Positions 35,101 to 43,914 are shown, counted from the stretch's first letter. The stretch is 64,000 nucleotides of DNA from Locusta migratoria (GCA_026315105.1 CM048750.1:162964549-163028548), one strand, 5' to 3'. The notes: generated by a model from the letters alone, not told the origin. Numbers and translations are program-made.

Positions 35101-35160
35101 CCTGCAGTTCCGCCAACGGTAACTGGTGTCTCACCTTCCAGTGCAACACCGGCCAAGTGA
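7468..35160 (+). CDS. nvy: nervy / CBFA2T (MTG8/ETO) family transcriptional co-repressor, 3' half, four exons
   Basis: Joined coding exons 7468-7672, 19459-19651, 30419-30726 and 35029-35160; phases agree at each junction and the joined frame is open to a TGA at 35158-35160 (278 residues seen). Order: Ser/Thr-Pro linker (residues 1-60), NHR2 helix (about 62-90, with LNCILSMVEKTKRAL), linker, NHR3 coiled coil beginning EEAVNEVKRQA (about 133-180), acidic/Pro spacer, NHR4 MYND zinc finger (about 200-237), short Pro/Ser/Thr tail. Family knowledge: nuclear co-repressors that oligomerise through NHR2 and bind co-repressor complexes such as NCoR/SMRT and HDACs through MYND; Drosophila Nervy also anchors PKA downstream of Plexin A. 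The NHR1/TAFH domain is not in the window, so the gene is 5'-incomplete here. Identification rests on NHR2, NHR3 and MYND together and is firm; which CBFA2T paralogue name applies does not matter for insects, which usually have one. All introns are GT-AG. Confidence 0.96.
7812..9288. mobile_element. hAT DNA transposon remnant with perfect 8-bp target duplication
   Basis: Terminal repeats are TAGGGTTAGCATA at the left and, read inward from the right, TAGGGTTACCATA. They are flanked by identical GGCAAGAT at 7804-7811 and 9289-9296, the 8-bp duplication of hAT elements. Subterminal gtcctctttttt motifs occur at both ends. A remnant of the C-terminal hAT dimerisation region is readable on + at about 8840-8981 (FSTPSHNANTESVFSLPNIKWTKDRSRF). 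The catalytic part is missing. A LINE tail is nested at about 8020-8400. Confidence 0.88.
8020..8400 (-). mobile_element. 3' tail of a CR1/Jockey-group LINE nested in the hAT element
   Basis: Minus-strand frame 8378-8190 reads HIFNNLPSSIKNL..FKRNLKNFLV..YSISEFLN, the usual C-terminus of these LINEs, followed by its AT-rich 3' UTR. It matches the end of the LINE at 11480-12720 in both protein and UTR. It is 5'-truncated to about 380 bp. Confidence 0.8.
9300..10165. repeat. interspersed repeat with tandem duplication around an AT tract
   Basis: It begins actagctaaacccgcggct, a motif at the edge of common insect repeats. A segment at about 9898-9997 (atgaaaccgtgcctaaa .. acagacattcacatt) recurs at about 10030-10163, with an (AT)n tract between (9997-10022). 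No coding capacity seen. Confidence 0.6.
10255..11250. mobile_element. fold-back element with arms of about 160 bp
   Basis: The left arm (10255-10412, starting acaaggagacaacatgg) is the imperfect reverse complement of the right arm (11087-11250, ending ccatgtagtctccttgt). The arms match over conserved blocks such as tctcgagaaaatcgac and gtaagtaccaat. The loop holds a SINE and T runs. No transposase visible. Confidence 0.72.
10862..11022 (-). repeat. SINE with poly(A) tail, antisense, nested in the fold-back
   Basis: On the minus strand it starts gcagggcgccgtggctcag, a tRNA-like head, has an internal A run and ends in a long A tail (T run at 10862-10888 on +). This is a different family from the T-tailed SINEs elsewhere in the window. 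Confidence 0.7.
11251..11479. other. intronic DNA with T runs
   Basis: T-rich tract at about 11276-11306. Nothing else recognised. Confidence 0.3.
11480..12720 (+). mobile_element. CR1/Jockey-group LINE, reverse transcriptase to 3' end
   Basis: The translation runs from the RT palm (HNILLSKLEFCGVMGNAAKWF) through GLPQGSILGS, the catalytic FADDTSIAI and FLESQLDNKFSWEEHI to the terminal FKRSLKDFLVANS region and an AT-rich 3' UTR. Stops and frame breaks at about 11903, 12254 and beyond show decay. It is 5'-truncated. Its C-terminus and UTR match the nested tail at 8020-8400. Confidence 0.88.
12770..13600. repeat. segment bounded by two direct repeats of about 110 bp
   Basis: Positions about 12772-12885 (ttttgtttgtattttatgca..tctgattgccataaaactc) recur in the same orientation at about 13477-13590. 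The spacing resembles solo long terminal repeats or a tandem duplication. Between them lie an ordinary stretch and a GA/GGA-rich tract. Confidence 0.5.
13235..13425. repeat. GA/GGA-rich low-complexity tract
   Basis: Repeated ggagacgga / ggaaagga motifs and a G run at about 13398-13412. The long minus-strand Pro/Ser/Leu frames over it are composition artefacts. Confidence 0.85.
13678..13860 (+). repeat. tRNA-derived SINE, sense copy
   Basis: Head gccggccgcggtgaccgag, B box gggttcgaatccc at about 13741, gggcatggatatttgtgc, and a body ending catacgctatacaaacg. This is the same family as 15461 and 30741. No clear target duplication. Confidence 0.9.
13865..14938. other. intronic DNA, no feature recognised
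   Basis: AT-rich with short open frames only. No conserved motif. Confidence 0.3.
14939..17033. mobile_element. long inverted-repeat element, about 2.1 kb
   Basis: Outer arms: gttaaagtg..acgcgactggcg..cagacgttggcaacgg (14939-15018) pairs with its reverse complement at about 16953-17033. Further pairs continue inward: the aagggtacatcaa..tgtcaacca segments (about 15087-15120 against 16676-16713) and the ccaaacgatatatatcgaag segments (15746-15831 against 16415-16496). The whole forms two arms of roughly 0.65-0.9 kb around a loop of about 0.5 kb. No transposase or clear target duplication is visible. Confidence 0.8.
15461..15654 (+). repeat. tRNA-derived SINE with exact 10-bp target duplication, nested in the long inverted repeat
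   Basis: ACATGTTTTG stands at 15451-15460 and again at 15655-15664. The SINE begins ccgccggccgcgg, has B box gggttcgaatcccccc and ends in acatttgaacattttttga. The 3' end is T-rich, not A-rich. Confidence 0.95.
17034..19458. other. remainder of intron 1, mostly unrecognised
   Basis: A possible hAT end (cagaggtgtctaacctgcag, 17416-17435) without a partner nearby. Poly(T) at about 18193-18225 and an (AT)n tract at about 18508-18521. The last bases give the acceptor of exon B. Confidence 0.4.
19459..19651 (+). CDS. nvy: nvy exon B: NHR2 oligomerisation helix
   Basis: The acceptor is gttggcag ending at 19458 and the donor is GTAAGC at 19652. The exon opens in phase 0 with MLNCILSMVEKTKRALAILQ, the amphipathic NHR2 core that makes tetramers in mammalian ETO. 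It continues through a predicted helical region (IKRTAADIMAQTIRATEERV) to KRRA and one base of a split Glu codon. The methionine at the exon start is internal, because the upstream exon ends in frame with HV. Family knowledge: NHR2 supports homo- and hetero-oligomerisation and repression. Confidence 0.95.
19652..20419. other. start of intron 2, nothing recognised
   Basis: AT-rich with no repeat head or conserved frame. Confidence 0.3.
20420..20960 (-). repeat. interspersed repeat, relative of the 38.05-kb and 49.9-kb copies
   Basis: Shared blocks with 38050-38290 include ggtggggatagaa, the tgggaat motif after aaaggctctgat, and an overall purine-rich + strand. It has a GT microsatellite at about 20612-20637. 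It is non-coding. Confidence 0.55.
21030..21735 (+). mobile_element. RTE-like LINE, internally deleted
   Basis: RT pieces are readable: GGNQFGFRNLDIHETLVVLRLRR, then FIDLEKAF, then GCSFSPMLLNLYIEQA. From about 21545 the sequence jumps to the C-terminal end of the element, and it finishes gaagaccacagcaacaacaac, the usual 3' end of this family. The catalytic YADD-like block has decayed. Confidence 0.85.
22105..22385 (-). repeat. tRNA-like interspersed repeat ('acttcctggcagatt' family)
   Basis: It begins gaaacttcctggcagattg and includes the tRNA-like block with tcaagtgctctaccacc, then ttctgccagtatgttgcctac and ctggaagaaaggatgtggcagagacattgcttagccacag. It is a longer relative of 4306-4520, diverged in the B box. 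Confidence 0.8.
22719..22960 (+). repeat. tRNA-like SINE of the 'gtgaggtggcacagtggt' family
   Basis: Head ccgagtgaggtggcacagtggt, a degenerate B box ggaggttcaaat, then tttaggttttccatgattttc and ccaggcaaatgctgagatgg, typical body blocks of this family in orthopteroid insects. Confidence 0.8.
22961..24310. other. intron 2 stretch, no feature recognised
   Basis: GC content rises between 23080 and 23830. Short open frames occur on both strands, but none resembles a known domain. It could be an unrecognised repeat. Confidence 0.3.
24315..27570 (+). mobile_element. RTE-like LINE split in two by a later LINE
   Basis: The left piece, 24315-24617, reads VVGKEVRQGCNLFPMLFYLY..EQAVKE..DLEEQLNGMESVL..KSGDA. 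The right piece, 27238-27570, reads on directly (GNE..VDDFCYLGSKI.., then the ETWTI..AFEMWCY region of the C-terminus). The two halves meet at the same point of the element that is continuous in related copies, so the 2.6-kb minus-strand LINE between them inserted later. Both pieces are decayed. Confidence 0.8.
24618..27237 (-). mobile_element. CR1/Jockey-group LINE, 5'-truncated, nested
   Basis: On the minus strand it starts inside the endonuclease (LLSDHDGLLLRLPG, about 27180, with the SDH catalytic motif). It runs through the linker and an intact RT frame of 282 residues (26919-26071) with VIPVHKKGDRESPANYRPIAIVP and QYGFQEGQSTI. Next come a broken palm and the C-terminal pieces at 25729-25490 (LTLNTSKTEKIVFF, LLGIHLDTKSTW) and 25445-25218. 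The 3' UTR ends at about 24620. Confidence 0.88.
27571..27940. other. intron 2 stretch with a short tandem duplication
   Basis: aacaactgcaatacaaaaatataatgtc is repeated in tandem at about 27837-27895. Nothing else seen. Confidence 0.4.
27941..28170. mobile_element. fold-back repeat with 90-bp arms
   Basis: Left arm 27941-28030 (cttctgggcccataagccg..) and right arm 28081-28170 (..cggcttatgaacccggaag) are reverse complements with few mismatches. The 50-bp middle carries a third, shorter copy of the gatgtcttcc..gatgaaac motif. The open frames across it (SSAAEDETLGGSFKNRPRLM) are read from this repeat and are not a gene. Confidence 0.85.
28660..30170. repeat. direct repeats of about 90 bp around a palindrome cluster
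   Basis: The block from ccaagacatgtcatcag to ttgggtaagtggtttggttctgc at 28657-28725 recurs at about 30084-30150, both followed by catatcctac/tatccta. Between them are the palindrome at 28894-29216 and AT-rich DNA. Confidence 0.6.
28894..29216. repeat. palindrome built from a 44-bp block and microsatellites
   Basis: A 44-bp block (tttttacaaaaattcag .. aaatatgtaac) occurs identically at 28935-28978 (+), 29063-29106 (-) and 29173-29216 (+). Between the first two copies lies (CA)n(TA)n(TG)n, and the outer sides carry (TA)n and A or T runs (28894-28919, 29124-29177). It is self-complementary around about 29020. Confidence 0.9.
29217..30418. other. end of intron 2
   Basis: C run at about 30027-30036 and T run at about 30208-30226. 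Polypyrimidine tracts lead to the exon C acceptor. No other feature. Confidence 0.35.
30419..30726 (+). CDS. nvy: nvy exon C: NHR3 coiled coil and most of the MYND zinc finger
   Basis: The acceptor is tatgtttgcag ending at 30418. The first two bases complete the Glu codon started in exon B. NHR3 (EAVNEVKRQAVAELQRAVAQ...) is a charged Ala-rich coiled coil. After an acidic/Pro spacer comes the MYND finger from 30622: CWNC, TCSGC and YCGAFC give six Cys ligands, followed by QHKDWDSHHQ with the His ligand. The eighth ligand is not in this exon. The donor is CAG|GTACTG at 30727, which is weak after position +3, and an antisense SINE begins 14 bases further on. The frame stays open past the donor into that repeat, but this extension would lose the last zinc ligand and is not taken as coding. 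Confidence 0.95.
30741..30924 (-). repeat. tRNA-derived SINE with exact 10-bp target duplication, 14 nt inside intron 3
   Basis: TGTATGTAAT lies at 30731-30740 and 30925-30934. In antisense the element shows ccgcggggactgaggcgctccag at the right, B box gggttcgaa (about 30857), and at the left the 3' end catttgaaca followed by a T run (A run 30741-30750 on +). The first duplication starts at intron position +5 of the nvy donor at 30727. Confidence 0.95.
31000..31250. repeat. AT-rich minisatellite-like segment
   Basis: Units of roughly 50-57 bp containing ttacaatc(t/c)agaaa..caa.attcaataaa.atac repeat about three times between 31058 and 31195. Confidence 0.65.
31251..32815. other. intron 3 stretch, little recognised
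   Basis: The motif tcaaagaaaattt(g/c)ac recurs at about 31698, 32422 and 32472, suggesting an old AT-rich repeat. A 78-residue frame at 31879-32115 has no firm match. Confidence 0.35.
32820..34640 (-). mobile_element. CR1-like LINE, decayed (endonuclease to early RT)
   Basis: On the minus strand, endonuclease remnants lie at about 34640-33760 (ALVVGGNFTLLNID near 34050). The linker follows (FSKRLSQETEK.., DSIMKAEVLNLTFKKSFTQEDHTNIPSF at about 33290). RT start motifs come last (IPSEWKKTQVTLVYKKGK at about 33060). Stops and frameshifts are frequent and the RT catalytic part is absent. Confidence 0.8.
35029..35160 (+). CDS. nvy: nvy exon D: last MYND cysteine, C-terminal tail and stop
   Basis: The acceptor is cactttgtgcag ending at 35028, with phase 0 to exon C. 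The first residues are VCCKLPPP. The first Cys (codon 35032-35034) stands H-x3-C from the exon C histidine and completes the MYND finger, which supports this exon choice strongly. The remaining 40 residues are rich in Pro, Ser, Thr and Val and end TPAK with TGA at 35158-35160. No further domain is visible. The tail is short compared with vertebrate members. Confidence 0.9.
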   Translation: MCCKLPPPVPLSVPAAPSQQPTSSPAVPPTVTGVSPSSATPAK

Positions 35161-35803
35161 CGCAGCAAGCGCCGGCCTGTGCGAAGGGCCACTGCAACTT
35201 CACAATGATGACTGATGTACGCCTCACAGTCTCAAGTGTTGAGGAAAACTGTAAAAAGCCTTTGTTAATTGTCAATAATGCATGAAATACAAAGGCAATT
35301 TGAACTGATCTATACTTATAGTAGATTTTTCCCCTAAGGTTCATGTGACTGCCAAGATCAGATTTTGTTAGTAGGAATCAGTTATTGGATGGAGATATGA
35401 GTAATTCTTTTGGCAAGATTATTACACTAGAAATTAGTGTATGAACTGGATAAGTGTGGAGCAGAATGTGTACTGACATCCATTTACTTAACAAATTACA
35501 TTTCAAAACCTTAAGATATTTACATCACCTTAGTCTACAAGAGATTTTTGTAATCAAATAAGAGCTTAATTGTGACAACAATGAAGTTGTACAAATTGAC
35601 TCTGTCATTTAATTCTGTATCAGGTACCATGTTCAGTGAACCAGTACATGTCTGCAGAGATATGAAGCCATTTTCATAATTAGTTTACTTGTGATTGGCT
35701 TGATTGATTACTGTTTTTGTTGTTATAAGTTAATGGAAAGTATACTGAAAAACTATGTTTTTCCATGTTGTGGGACGGGCTGAGTGAGTGAGTGAGTGAG
35801 TGA

Positions 35804-35858
<55 letters not shown>

Positions 35859-36942
35859 GTGTTAGCACATGCATGCACGTGCGTATCAATCTTCTGCTTT
35901 TTGGAGAAAAATGCAGGTGCTTTCTAAAAAATGTTAAATACTTTTGTGAAGTTCCAGTATATTTAAAATAGTTTAATGAATTGTAAAACCACCCAAGTCT
36001 CTTTACAATCTCATCACATTAGTGGCAAATAAGATGGTTTTGGAAGAGGCTTTTCTTAACTCTTTACACTGCCAAGAGTTTGATTCATCACACACTCTTT
36101 AAGTTGTGCTTTCTAAAAGACACATTGTAGCAACTACAATCACATGATTCCATGTTATATAACTTGATAAAAGAAATTGTACTTTTTTTATTGGAGAAAA
36201 AGTACTCTGTATTCACAAGTCAAATCTAGTCTCCTTGGTACATGAAGATACCAAACTCAATAATGTGTTAGTTGATGTTTCCTCTCCAGTTTATAGAGTA
36301 TTTAAATAACCATCTAAATTATTCTACTCAGTGAAAAATTCACATTACATCAGACTTTGTAACTGAGTGGTGATAAATATGTATGGTACAGCCTACTTGT
36401 CTTCCTCCAAGCAAAAGAATTATTATGGACAAGTCTGCCCAAAGAGAAACAATCATTTGTTGAGTTAGATTAACAACACATGATGATATTCCATTGGTTG
36501 GAGTTCACAACTTTCAGGTCTTTTGCAAGCTCTTGTAATAAAGTTTCTTACCATTCTGCTTTGTTGTGAAAACTTCATTAATGATTTAATAATAATTATT
36601 ATATGAGACATTAGCTCTGAGATATTTCTGTAACTACAGTTCAACTTCTGCTACTTGTCTTCATGTTCTATATAAACACTGGGATCTGTATTTAATGCTT
36701 TCCATTGTTTTCACATTGTATCACAAAATTCACAAAAGTAAGAGAAGTGAATGAAAACACAGACATTACTACAGAATATCCCAGTGAGTGTAAGTAACAT
36801 CTGCTGCTTAATAATTTAAAACTGTGGTTTTTTTTAATTAAAATGTATATTGAATTATATGCTATGGAATTAATGATGTTGCAAAGTTTTAAAGTACTTT
36901 GCATTCAAACAAATAATCCTCCCAGAGCAGAATAAAGTATGG
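35161..36942 (+). other. nvy: candidate 3' UTR of nvy
   Basis: The sequence after the TGA is AT-rich, has no substantial open frame and, apart from one microsatellite, no recognisable repeat. AATAAA hexamers lie at 36537-36542 and 36931-36936. Later ones at 39257-39262 and 42375-42380 could serve a much longer UTR, but a repeat pair at 37.9-38.7 kb lies in between. The cleavage site cannot be fixed from sequence alone. Confidence 0.35.
35779..35855. repeat. (GAGT)n(GT)n microsatellite
   Basis: gagt units are followed by a long gt tract in the candidate 3' UTR of nvy. Confidence 0.95.
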
Positions 36943-37900
36943 TAGTCAGTACCTATATGTATCTTACAAAATGTACAGTATTATTTTTTTAAATTGTGTA
37001 ATTTGCTCAAAGTATGTTTTATTGCACATATGTGGAGCAGAAACAAAAAACAGAATGTGTACATGAAAGTTATTTCATCTATTGTGTACAACCAATCCTT
37101 TATGGTATTCTGTTCAATAACATTTCTCTGGATGTGGTGGACTTTAGTAAGTTCACATCATAATAATTACATTTCTAAACTGTAAAAGAAGTTATCAAGT
37201 AGGACTTGCAGTAAATTCAGCTGGGAGATGAAAAACAGAAATGCTGATCTTCGACAACAAGCTTTGCAAGGGGATGCCGAACCTATATTAGTTTTTAGAA
37301 AATGAAGAGTCAATTCCTCCAATTTATTTCTAGAATGAAACACAAAGAACATAAATTTAAAATATTTGATGAATTAGTTAAGTAGGCCTGTTGGAAAAAT
37401 AAGTGTTTCTACCTAACTAAAAAGATTAACAACAAAAACATAGTGCGACTAGTAGTTCAGTATAGATAAAAATCACAACAACAAGGTAAATGAAAAATGA
37501 ATGATTCGAAATAGCCAGGAGAAATGGAAGGACAGAAAGGATGAATGAGTAAAATATTGTGAAGAAAGGTACAGCTTAAGTTGCTATGCTATATATTCTG
37601 GATGAAGTAAATAGTGAGACAAATATGTGGAATGGAGGGGTGTCTGCAACAGAATGCAATTTATGAGTGGTAAATTAAGAAGCTCTGAGTGTATTTAACC
37701 TGCACTTATGTGTCAGTGGCTGACACCAGTGCAATTTCACAAAGTATCTTCTCATCTCGATCATATTCCATAACAATGGAAAAATCCATCTTGAAATGTC
37801 AATAAAATATTAGCTATTATGGGTTACTTTTTAGTAATTCCTATATTAAAATAATTAAAAAATATTAACAGTGGAAAATCAGATTGGAATGTCAATAATG
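36943..37900. other. AT-rich DNA downstream of nvy
   Basis: No coding or repeat signature recognised. Confidence 0.3.
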
Positions 37901-37904
37901 GAGG

Positions 37905-38740
37905 ATAGGTAACAGCTCACCGTAAAAAGGCTCACTGAGCTGTTGACAGGCATGAAAATAGATAATCAGATACACACAACTTAAATTTTCGGCCATGGTC
38001 TTCATCAGAAAAAGAAACACATATTCACACAACTATAATACACAACCACCATGTCCGGCCACTGCAGTGCTACAATCAACTAGGCTGTGAGTGAGTTGGG
38101 GAGTGGAGGGGAAAGGATGCCAGGTAAAGGTAGGGATAGAAAGTTCCGCAGTGCATGGTAGATTGTAAAGGCTCTAATATGTGGGAATTTGAATTGTGGC
38201 AATGAATACAGTGATGGAAAGTGGCAGCAAACAATATACAGGGAGATGTAGAGGAGTGGGGACGATTTGATATGATAAAAATAGTAAGAAAAAAATAAAA
38301 ATAGGATAAAGATAGGACCCATTGTATGCTAACATCTTCCCCACTCTTCCTTCTCCACTCATTATCCTGCATCTTACCAATTCAAGTCTGCTTTGCAAGT
38401 TTGTGTTGTCACTTACAATATCCCATTAATTAATATTTTTTATTTATTTTTTCTAATGTTTTCCTGTTTTTTCCTATTTTTCTTTTTCCTTATTATTTTT
38501 ATCATTTCAAATCCCCCCACTCTCTCCCCATACTCATCTATGCCTCCATTTTATCCTTTCCTGGCCCTTTCCATCACTGTATTCATTGCCACAATTCAAA
38601 TTCCCGCCTATCAGAGTCTTTACAATCCATCATGTACCGCAGAACTTTCTATCCCCGCCTTTACCTGGGATCCTTACCCTTCCGCTCCCCACCTCACTTA
38701 CAGTCTGGATGCTTGTGGCACTGGAGTGGCCAGAAATTGT
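37905..38740. repeat. inverted pair of an interspersed repeat
   Basis: The left part, 38050-38290 (gtgagttggggagtgg..ggtagggatagaaagttccgc..tgggaatttgaattgtgg), is complementary to the right part at about 38485-38735. The outer end at 37910-38030 (ctcactgagctgttgacagg, cggccatggtcttcatcag) matches the end of the copy at 50280-50395. Non-coding. Confidence 0.75.
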
Positions 38741-41700
38741 TGGGTAGTGTTTTATACTGTTTGGAATATTTTTAAAAGATACAGAACAGTAAATACGACA
38801 AATTTGATGTAATATCACAATACACAAATATTTTATCACAGCAAATTTGTAGTTAGTTACAGGCTCCAGACAAGAATTTGCTTATCTAGATGGTTGCTTG
38901 ATCACTTGCAAGTGAATCTGTTAATACAGAACATTGGAAAGGAAAGTTTGAGACACATTCTATAGCTGTTGCCAGAATCTGCATAGAAACTAACTTCATT
39001 AAAAGACATGTTGGTTCCAGTCCTCCTTAGTCATTTACACAGTTTGGAAAAACCATTGCAAAATTTGTCCTAGCAGTGAGTGTTTCAACCTTGGATCTTG
39101 AGGTGTCACTCACTATTCACTACCAGCTTTTTGTCAACCATTTTATGTGACTTGCAGCCAGACACTTTTAAATGGAAGTGTGACAGATGGTGATGGCTTA
39201 TTGACATGTGAAAGGTATTATGCAGCCTTTTTTCTTTTTATCTCTTTTTAATTTGCAATAAAGTTTATAGCAGGATGATGTCAGGCAAATCTGGCACTTT
39301 TGTGGCTAGGCAAAACTAGAGAGAAGTGCCACTGTATTTTTTAGCATCTGGTCTAACAGCTCCAGGTATGGGTGGACGTGTTATCAAGTGTCTTGATGCT
39401 ATATTACTCCAAGCCAGCATAGAACTAAAAATTATCTTTGTGTGTACAAAGATTCAGTCTTTTGATTATTTTGGAAGATATTGTAATTGCTTGTGTATGA
39501 TATAACCCAACTTATAGGTGATTATGTCTCCTTCTGAATGAAATGCTTTATTGAGACTCCATAGTATAATAGGTGTCTCACAGTGCAGTTGCACTGATAC
39601 TATTGTATTCTCATCAATAAAATATTGGCTTTCACATTTAAAATTTGAACAGTACTTCATAGCTGGATTACAGATGTGCTCTTATGTGCTCTTTTGCTTT
39701 GATTATTATAAAGTGTTTCACATCTGGTATGAGTCACCAGCTTTCTTTGTTCTTTTAAGAGAAATATAATTCAGAAAAGCATTCAAGATTTTAATGATCA
39801 GTCAATATCCTATATTATCCGTATTTTATATAAGAAATATAGATTGATCATGTGCAGATTGGAATTTGTTTGAGGAAGCAATTGATTGCCAGCAATCTGT
39901 TTCTTAATTTACATTAGTGTCTTCAGTCACATATTTATTCCCTTTTCACACTTTTTGCATGCTAGTCAGCTTAATTTCTTTTTATATTTCAGCCTTTTTT
40001 TCCCTTCTGCTCACCCCCCTTTTTTTCTTTTTGCTTATTCTCTTTAAGGCCCATTCCTTTACATATTTATTCGAGAATATTCTCCCACACTGATTGTGTT
40101 ATTCTTCATTATTCTTGAATTTCTGAATATCACATTCCACTATACTTATTATCCAGCATTCCAGATCAGAAAGGGAGTGTAATTTGTCATCTTATCTGTT
40201 GATATTTCTCCCTCCCCCTATTAAAAGAAATAAAGAAAAATCTCTGCTCCACCACAAATATGTGCAATTCCATGATCTTACAATACTTCTGCATGATGCA
40301 GAAACTATTGCAGATTTACACGGTACTGTTTCGGGTTCAGCAACTTTTATTCCAATATTTTATAAGATCTTAAACGTGACTGGACACAGCAAATACAGAT
40401 AAGGAATTTACACAAAAAAAGTCAACAGCCAATAAATTGCACATTGTTGAAAGGTTTAATAAAAACCCCTCACCTAAGTTTCAACAGTTGTAAGTATCTT
40501 CTTACACGACATCTCTCCTGTAAATTTAATTTCTAAGGCTGAAAATGTGGTCAAATGGTTTTAACCTTTGAAATGAAATTTAATAAACAAATATAACTTT
40601 CATCAGTTGACAGGTTTCATTACAGCTACATACTTATTTGTCTGCCCTTACTAGTGTTCATTTTCCTTCTGATGCACAGATCAAAGACTTTTAATAAATC
40701 TTTATACTATTTGCAAATGATTGGATTTTAACTTCCTTCATGAAAATTTATGTAGTCATTATATTATTAGCTTTCAATGTTCTGATAATGTCACAATGTG
40801 ATCCTATCCTCCTCAGCAGTTTTTATTTGGACAGATAATATTTTACTTACACTGTTACTTTTTCCATTATTCCAAAGCCATCTTTGTCAAACAGGAACAG
40901 AAATTATTTATGTTCTAATGAATGTTTAATTTTCTTACTAAATAATAGTTCTGCTATACTGCAACAACCAGATATCTCATATTTTCATTAGGGTTTTTAA
41001 CAAATCAGTACACAGAAAACAGATATTGAATGAACTGTAATGTTGTACTGTTTTACTTACATGGTGAAAAGCCATAGGATATATCTCCAGGAAAATGTTT
41101 AAGGGAGGATGCTTAAATGGAGTATTACTGATTATTTTCCTGTTTGTAAGGAATGAGTGTCTGACAGGAGGGCAAAATATTGAATGTTTCTTTAAAGTAG
41201 TTTCATCCAAATAATTATACTGCCTTGCTAATGCATGTCTGAATATGGTTTCAGCATTCCCTCGCAGAACACACAATTGTTTCATACTGAAGGAAAAAAT
41301 TAGTTATAAGGGCTGAAGAAGAGAAATGTTATGGATAAAAATTAACTTTATAATATGAAACTCATGCAATATATTTATTTATTTATTTATTCATATGTAT
41401 TTTTACCTTAGGTTTTATTTCTTTTGTACTGATGGTGCTATTTTCCCATTTGCAATGGATAAAAATCAAATATCCTTTTTTTTCTTCAACCACCTATGAT
41501 ATTTGGAAATTATTATGTAAGCATATTATGCAAATTATTATTACTTTGCCTGAGTGTCCATGTAAAAAAAATGGACAAAACATAATTATTAAATGTGTTT
41601 TGTAATTCAATTTATGTAGTGTTTACTTCATATAAAAACTATAGTGGGCATATAGATGGTGGTGTATGAGTTACCATTTGTATCTTTTGTTATAGTTGTT

Positions 41701-42930
41701 AATTTTAGTCTCTTTCCTTACTCTGCAAAAATTAAGCATGCATTTATTAGTATCTGTCAACAACTACTGCTGATTGTGGTTCAGAGTCAGTAAAAGGTTA
41801 CAGTACATTAATTTTCAACTTGATGTTTACTCTTAAGAGACCCTTAAAACTATGTAAAAATACCAAAGAAACTACTTATTGCAGTTATTTGCACATCATA
41901 AGTACTCAATTTGTATGTGTACCTTTTTTTAAAAGATGCTCCTGCCTGCTTCCACTTCATTAGGTGATAACTAAACTATTACAGTATTTCAATACTGATT
42001 TTTAACTGAAGTGAGTGAGTGTGTGTGTGTTATGGTAACATCTGTTGTTCTGACATTATTACTGTCACATTTTGACCATGTTCCACAAATAATAAATTAA
42101 TGTTTTATCACCACATTTATTGGATGAATATACTGTATTATAAGCAATTTAATAAGCTGTTGATTGAATTTCCACCAGTTAGATACATTTTAATATTGCT
42201 GTTCATGTTTAAGTATCACAGTTCTAATAAATTATTGCACTGTCATTTCATGAACAAAATATGTTTGAAACCTACAAAACAAATGAATGTGCTCTTTTAA
42301 TTCATCGGTTATGATATTGATGGTTACATTTCACTTCAAGCAATAAGTATATTGTCAAAATACACACTGTTTTGAATAAAGTCTGACATTGCAAAACGGG
42401 AAAAAATCTACCAGTTGGAATTGGTGTATAAATATGCAGCCTTTCTTGTACCTGTAAAGTACTATAAAGAAATAATGAAACAGAAAATTAGTCCAGTAAA
42501 CTATTTAGACAGCAGTTATGATTTTGTCATGTTTCATGTTCCAGCAGAACAAAAGAAAACAAAGTAATGCAACATATGGTAGTATTTAAGTTGATATATT
42601 TTGGTAAAATAGTTTTGGGAAGTTCATGTTCTACACATTAAATTTTACTTTCAATCCACATACATTTATTAAAGATAGCCCATACTCACGATTTCTGCCG
42701 AGGTACTACATTCAGTTTCTAATGAAATAGAAATATGCATGTCAGATGCAAAGGCTTGTTTAAAAACTTCCATGCAATAATATTAAAACCATGTTCATTA
42801 AAACAATTTTGAATGTATGATCCATTGTATATTGATCAACTCCCTTGCAGTCGAACCAAATCATTCACACAAACATTTGCACTGTTGATGAAATAGTGAG
42901 ATGCAATATAATTACTGATTCATTACAGCA
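38741..42930. other. long AT-rich stretch with few repeats
   Basis: No conserved frame on either strand and no transposon signature seen in over 4 kb. AATAAA occurs at 39257-39262 and 42375-42380. It may be intergenic or a very long 3' UTR. Confidence 0.3.
42375..42380 (+). promoter_or_regulatory. distal AATAAA polyadenylation hexamer candidate
   Basis: AATAAA is followed by GTCTGACATTG, with no repeat nearby. It could end a long nvy 3' UTR, as neuronal genes in insects often have. This is speculative because of the 7.2-kb distance from the stop codon. Confidence 0.15.
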
Positions 42931-42934
42931 GTAA

Positions 42935-43205
42935 TAATAACAATGGCCTGATGCAAGTCTTTCAGCTGGACACCACTTCAGCAATTTGCATGTCACTAAC
43001 ATATCCCCAGATATCCAACTGCAGAAAGGGAATTTAACAGTTTAATGCAGAATCTAAACCATGTGTCATTTCCAATAGTACCTCACAGTGATGAGGTAAA
43101 GACAATGTTAAAATCAAGACTGAAAAATTTGTGGTCTTCTCGGATTTCAAATCTGTGACCTCTGTGTTACCACTCCAACCTTTTACCACACGACCGCCAG
43201 GCCCA
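42935..43205 (-). repeat. tRNA-like SINE relative
   Basis: It contains tggcctgatgcaagtctttcag and ggacaccacttcag, and ends in ccaaccttttaccacacgaccgccaggccc, a tRNA-like head in antisense. Confidence 0.6.
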
Positions 43206-43517
43206 AATTTCAGTTTAAAAGAGATTCATTATGCCTAACTGCACAACATTGCATGAATGATTTTAGGTCAACAACAAAAGTGTCTGTTGAAGCTGATGAT
43301 ACTGAAATATTATTAAGTTTCAATTTCTCTGCTACCAGTGGTAGTGGCTGCAGGACAATAACTCACTGAAATCTGAGAAGCTGTGTGAAGTATTTTAAAA
43401 ATGATAGGAAGTCTCTTAAAATTGCAGTATATTCATCTCTAATAATATCAGTTGTTAATAGTAAAGAGGGAAACAATCCTGTTCAGAAAAATATTGATAA
43501 AATGTAAAGAAAGTTGG

Positions 43518-43559
43518 CCTTACCAGGCGAGAAGGCACCGGTTTGTTAATACACAACTA

Positions 43560-43596
<37 letters not shown>

Positions 43597-43900
43597 CTGA
43601 GCTTTCACAACCTAAGGCTGCTTCTTCAGAAAGAGCAGGGAAGGAGAGGGAAAAGGAAAGGATGGGGTGGGTGTGTTTGTTTACCTATCCTTTTTCACCC
43701 AAGGTCAGTCTTTCCTCTCCCGGGATTGGAATGTCTCCTTACCCACTCCCTTAAAACCCTCATCCTTTCCTTTTCCCTCTCCTTCCCTGCTCTTTCTGAA
43801 GAAGCAACCTTAGGTTGCGAAAGCTCAGTTTTGTGTGTGTGTGTGTGTGTTTTTATTTTTATTTGTGTATCAACGAACTGGTGCCTTCTCGCCTGGTAAG
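43518..43900. mobile_element. fold-back element with CA/TG microsatellites
   Basis: Ends ccttaccaggcgagaaggca (43518-) and tgccttctcgcctggtaag (to 43900) are inverted repeats. Inside are (CA)n at about 43564-43593 and (TG)n at about 43833-43850, and the mirrored aaagctcagttttgtg and cttcttcagaaagagcaggg blocks. A half-size relative lies at 51858-52180. Confidence 0.85.
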
Positions 43901-43914
43901 TCCAATATCAATTG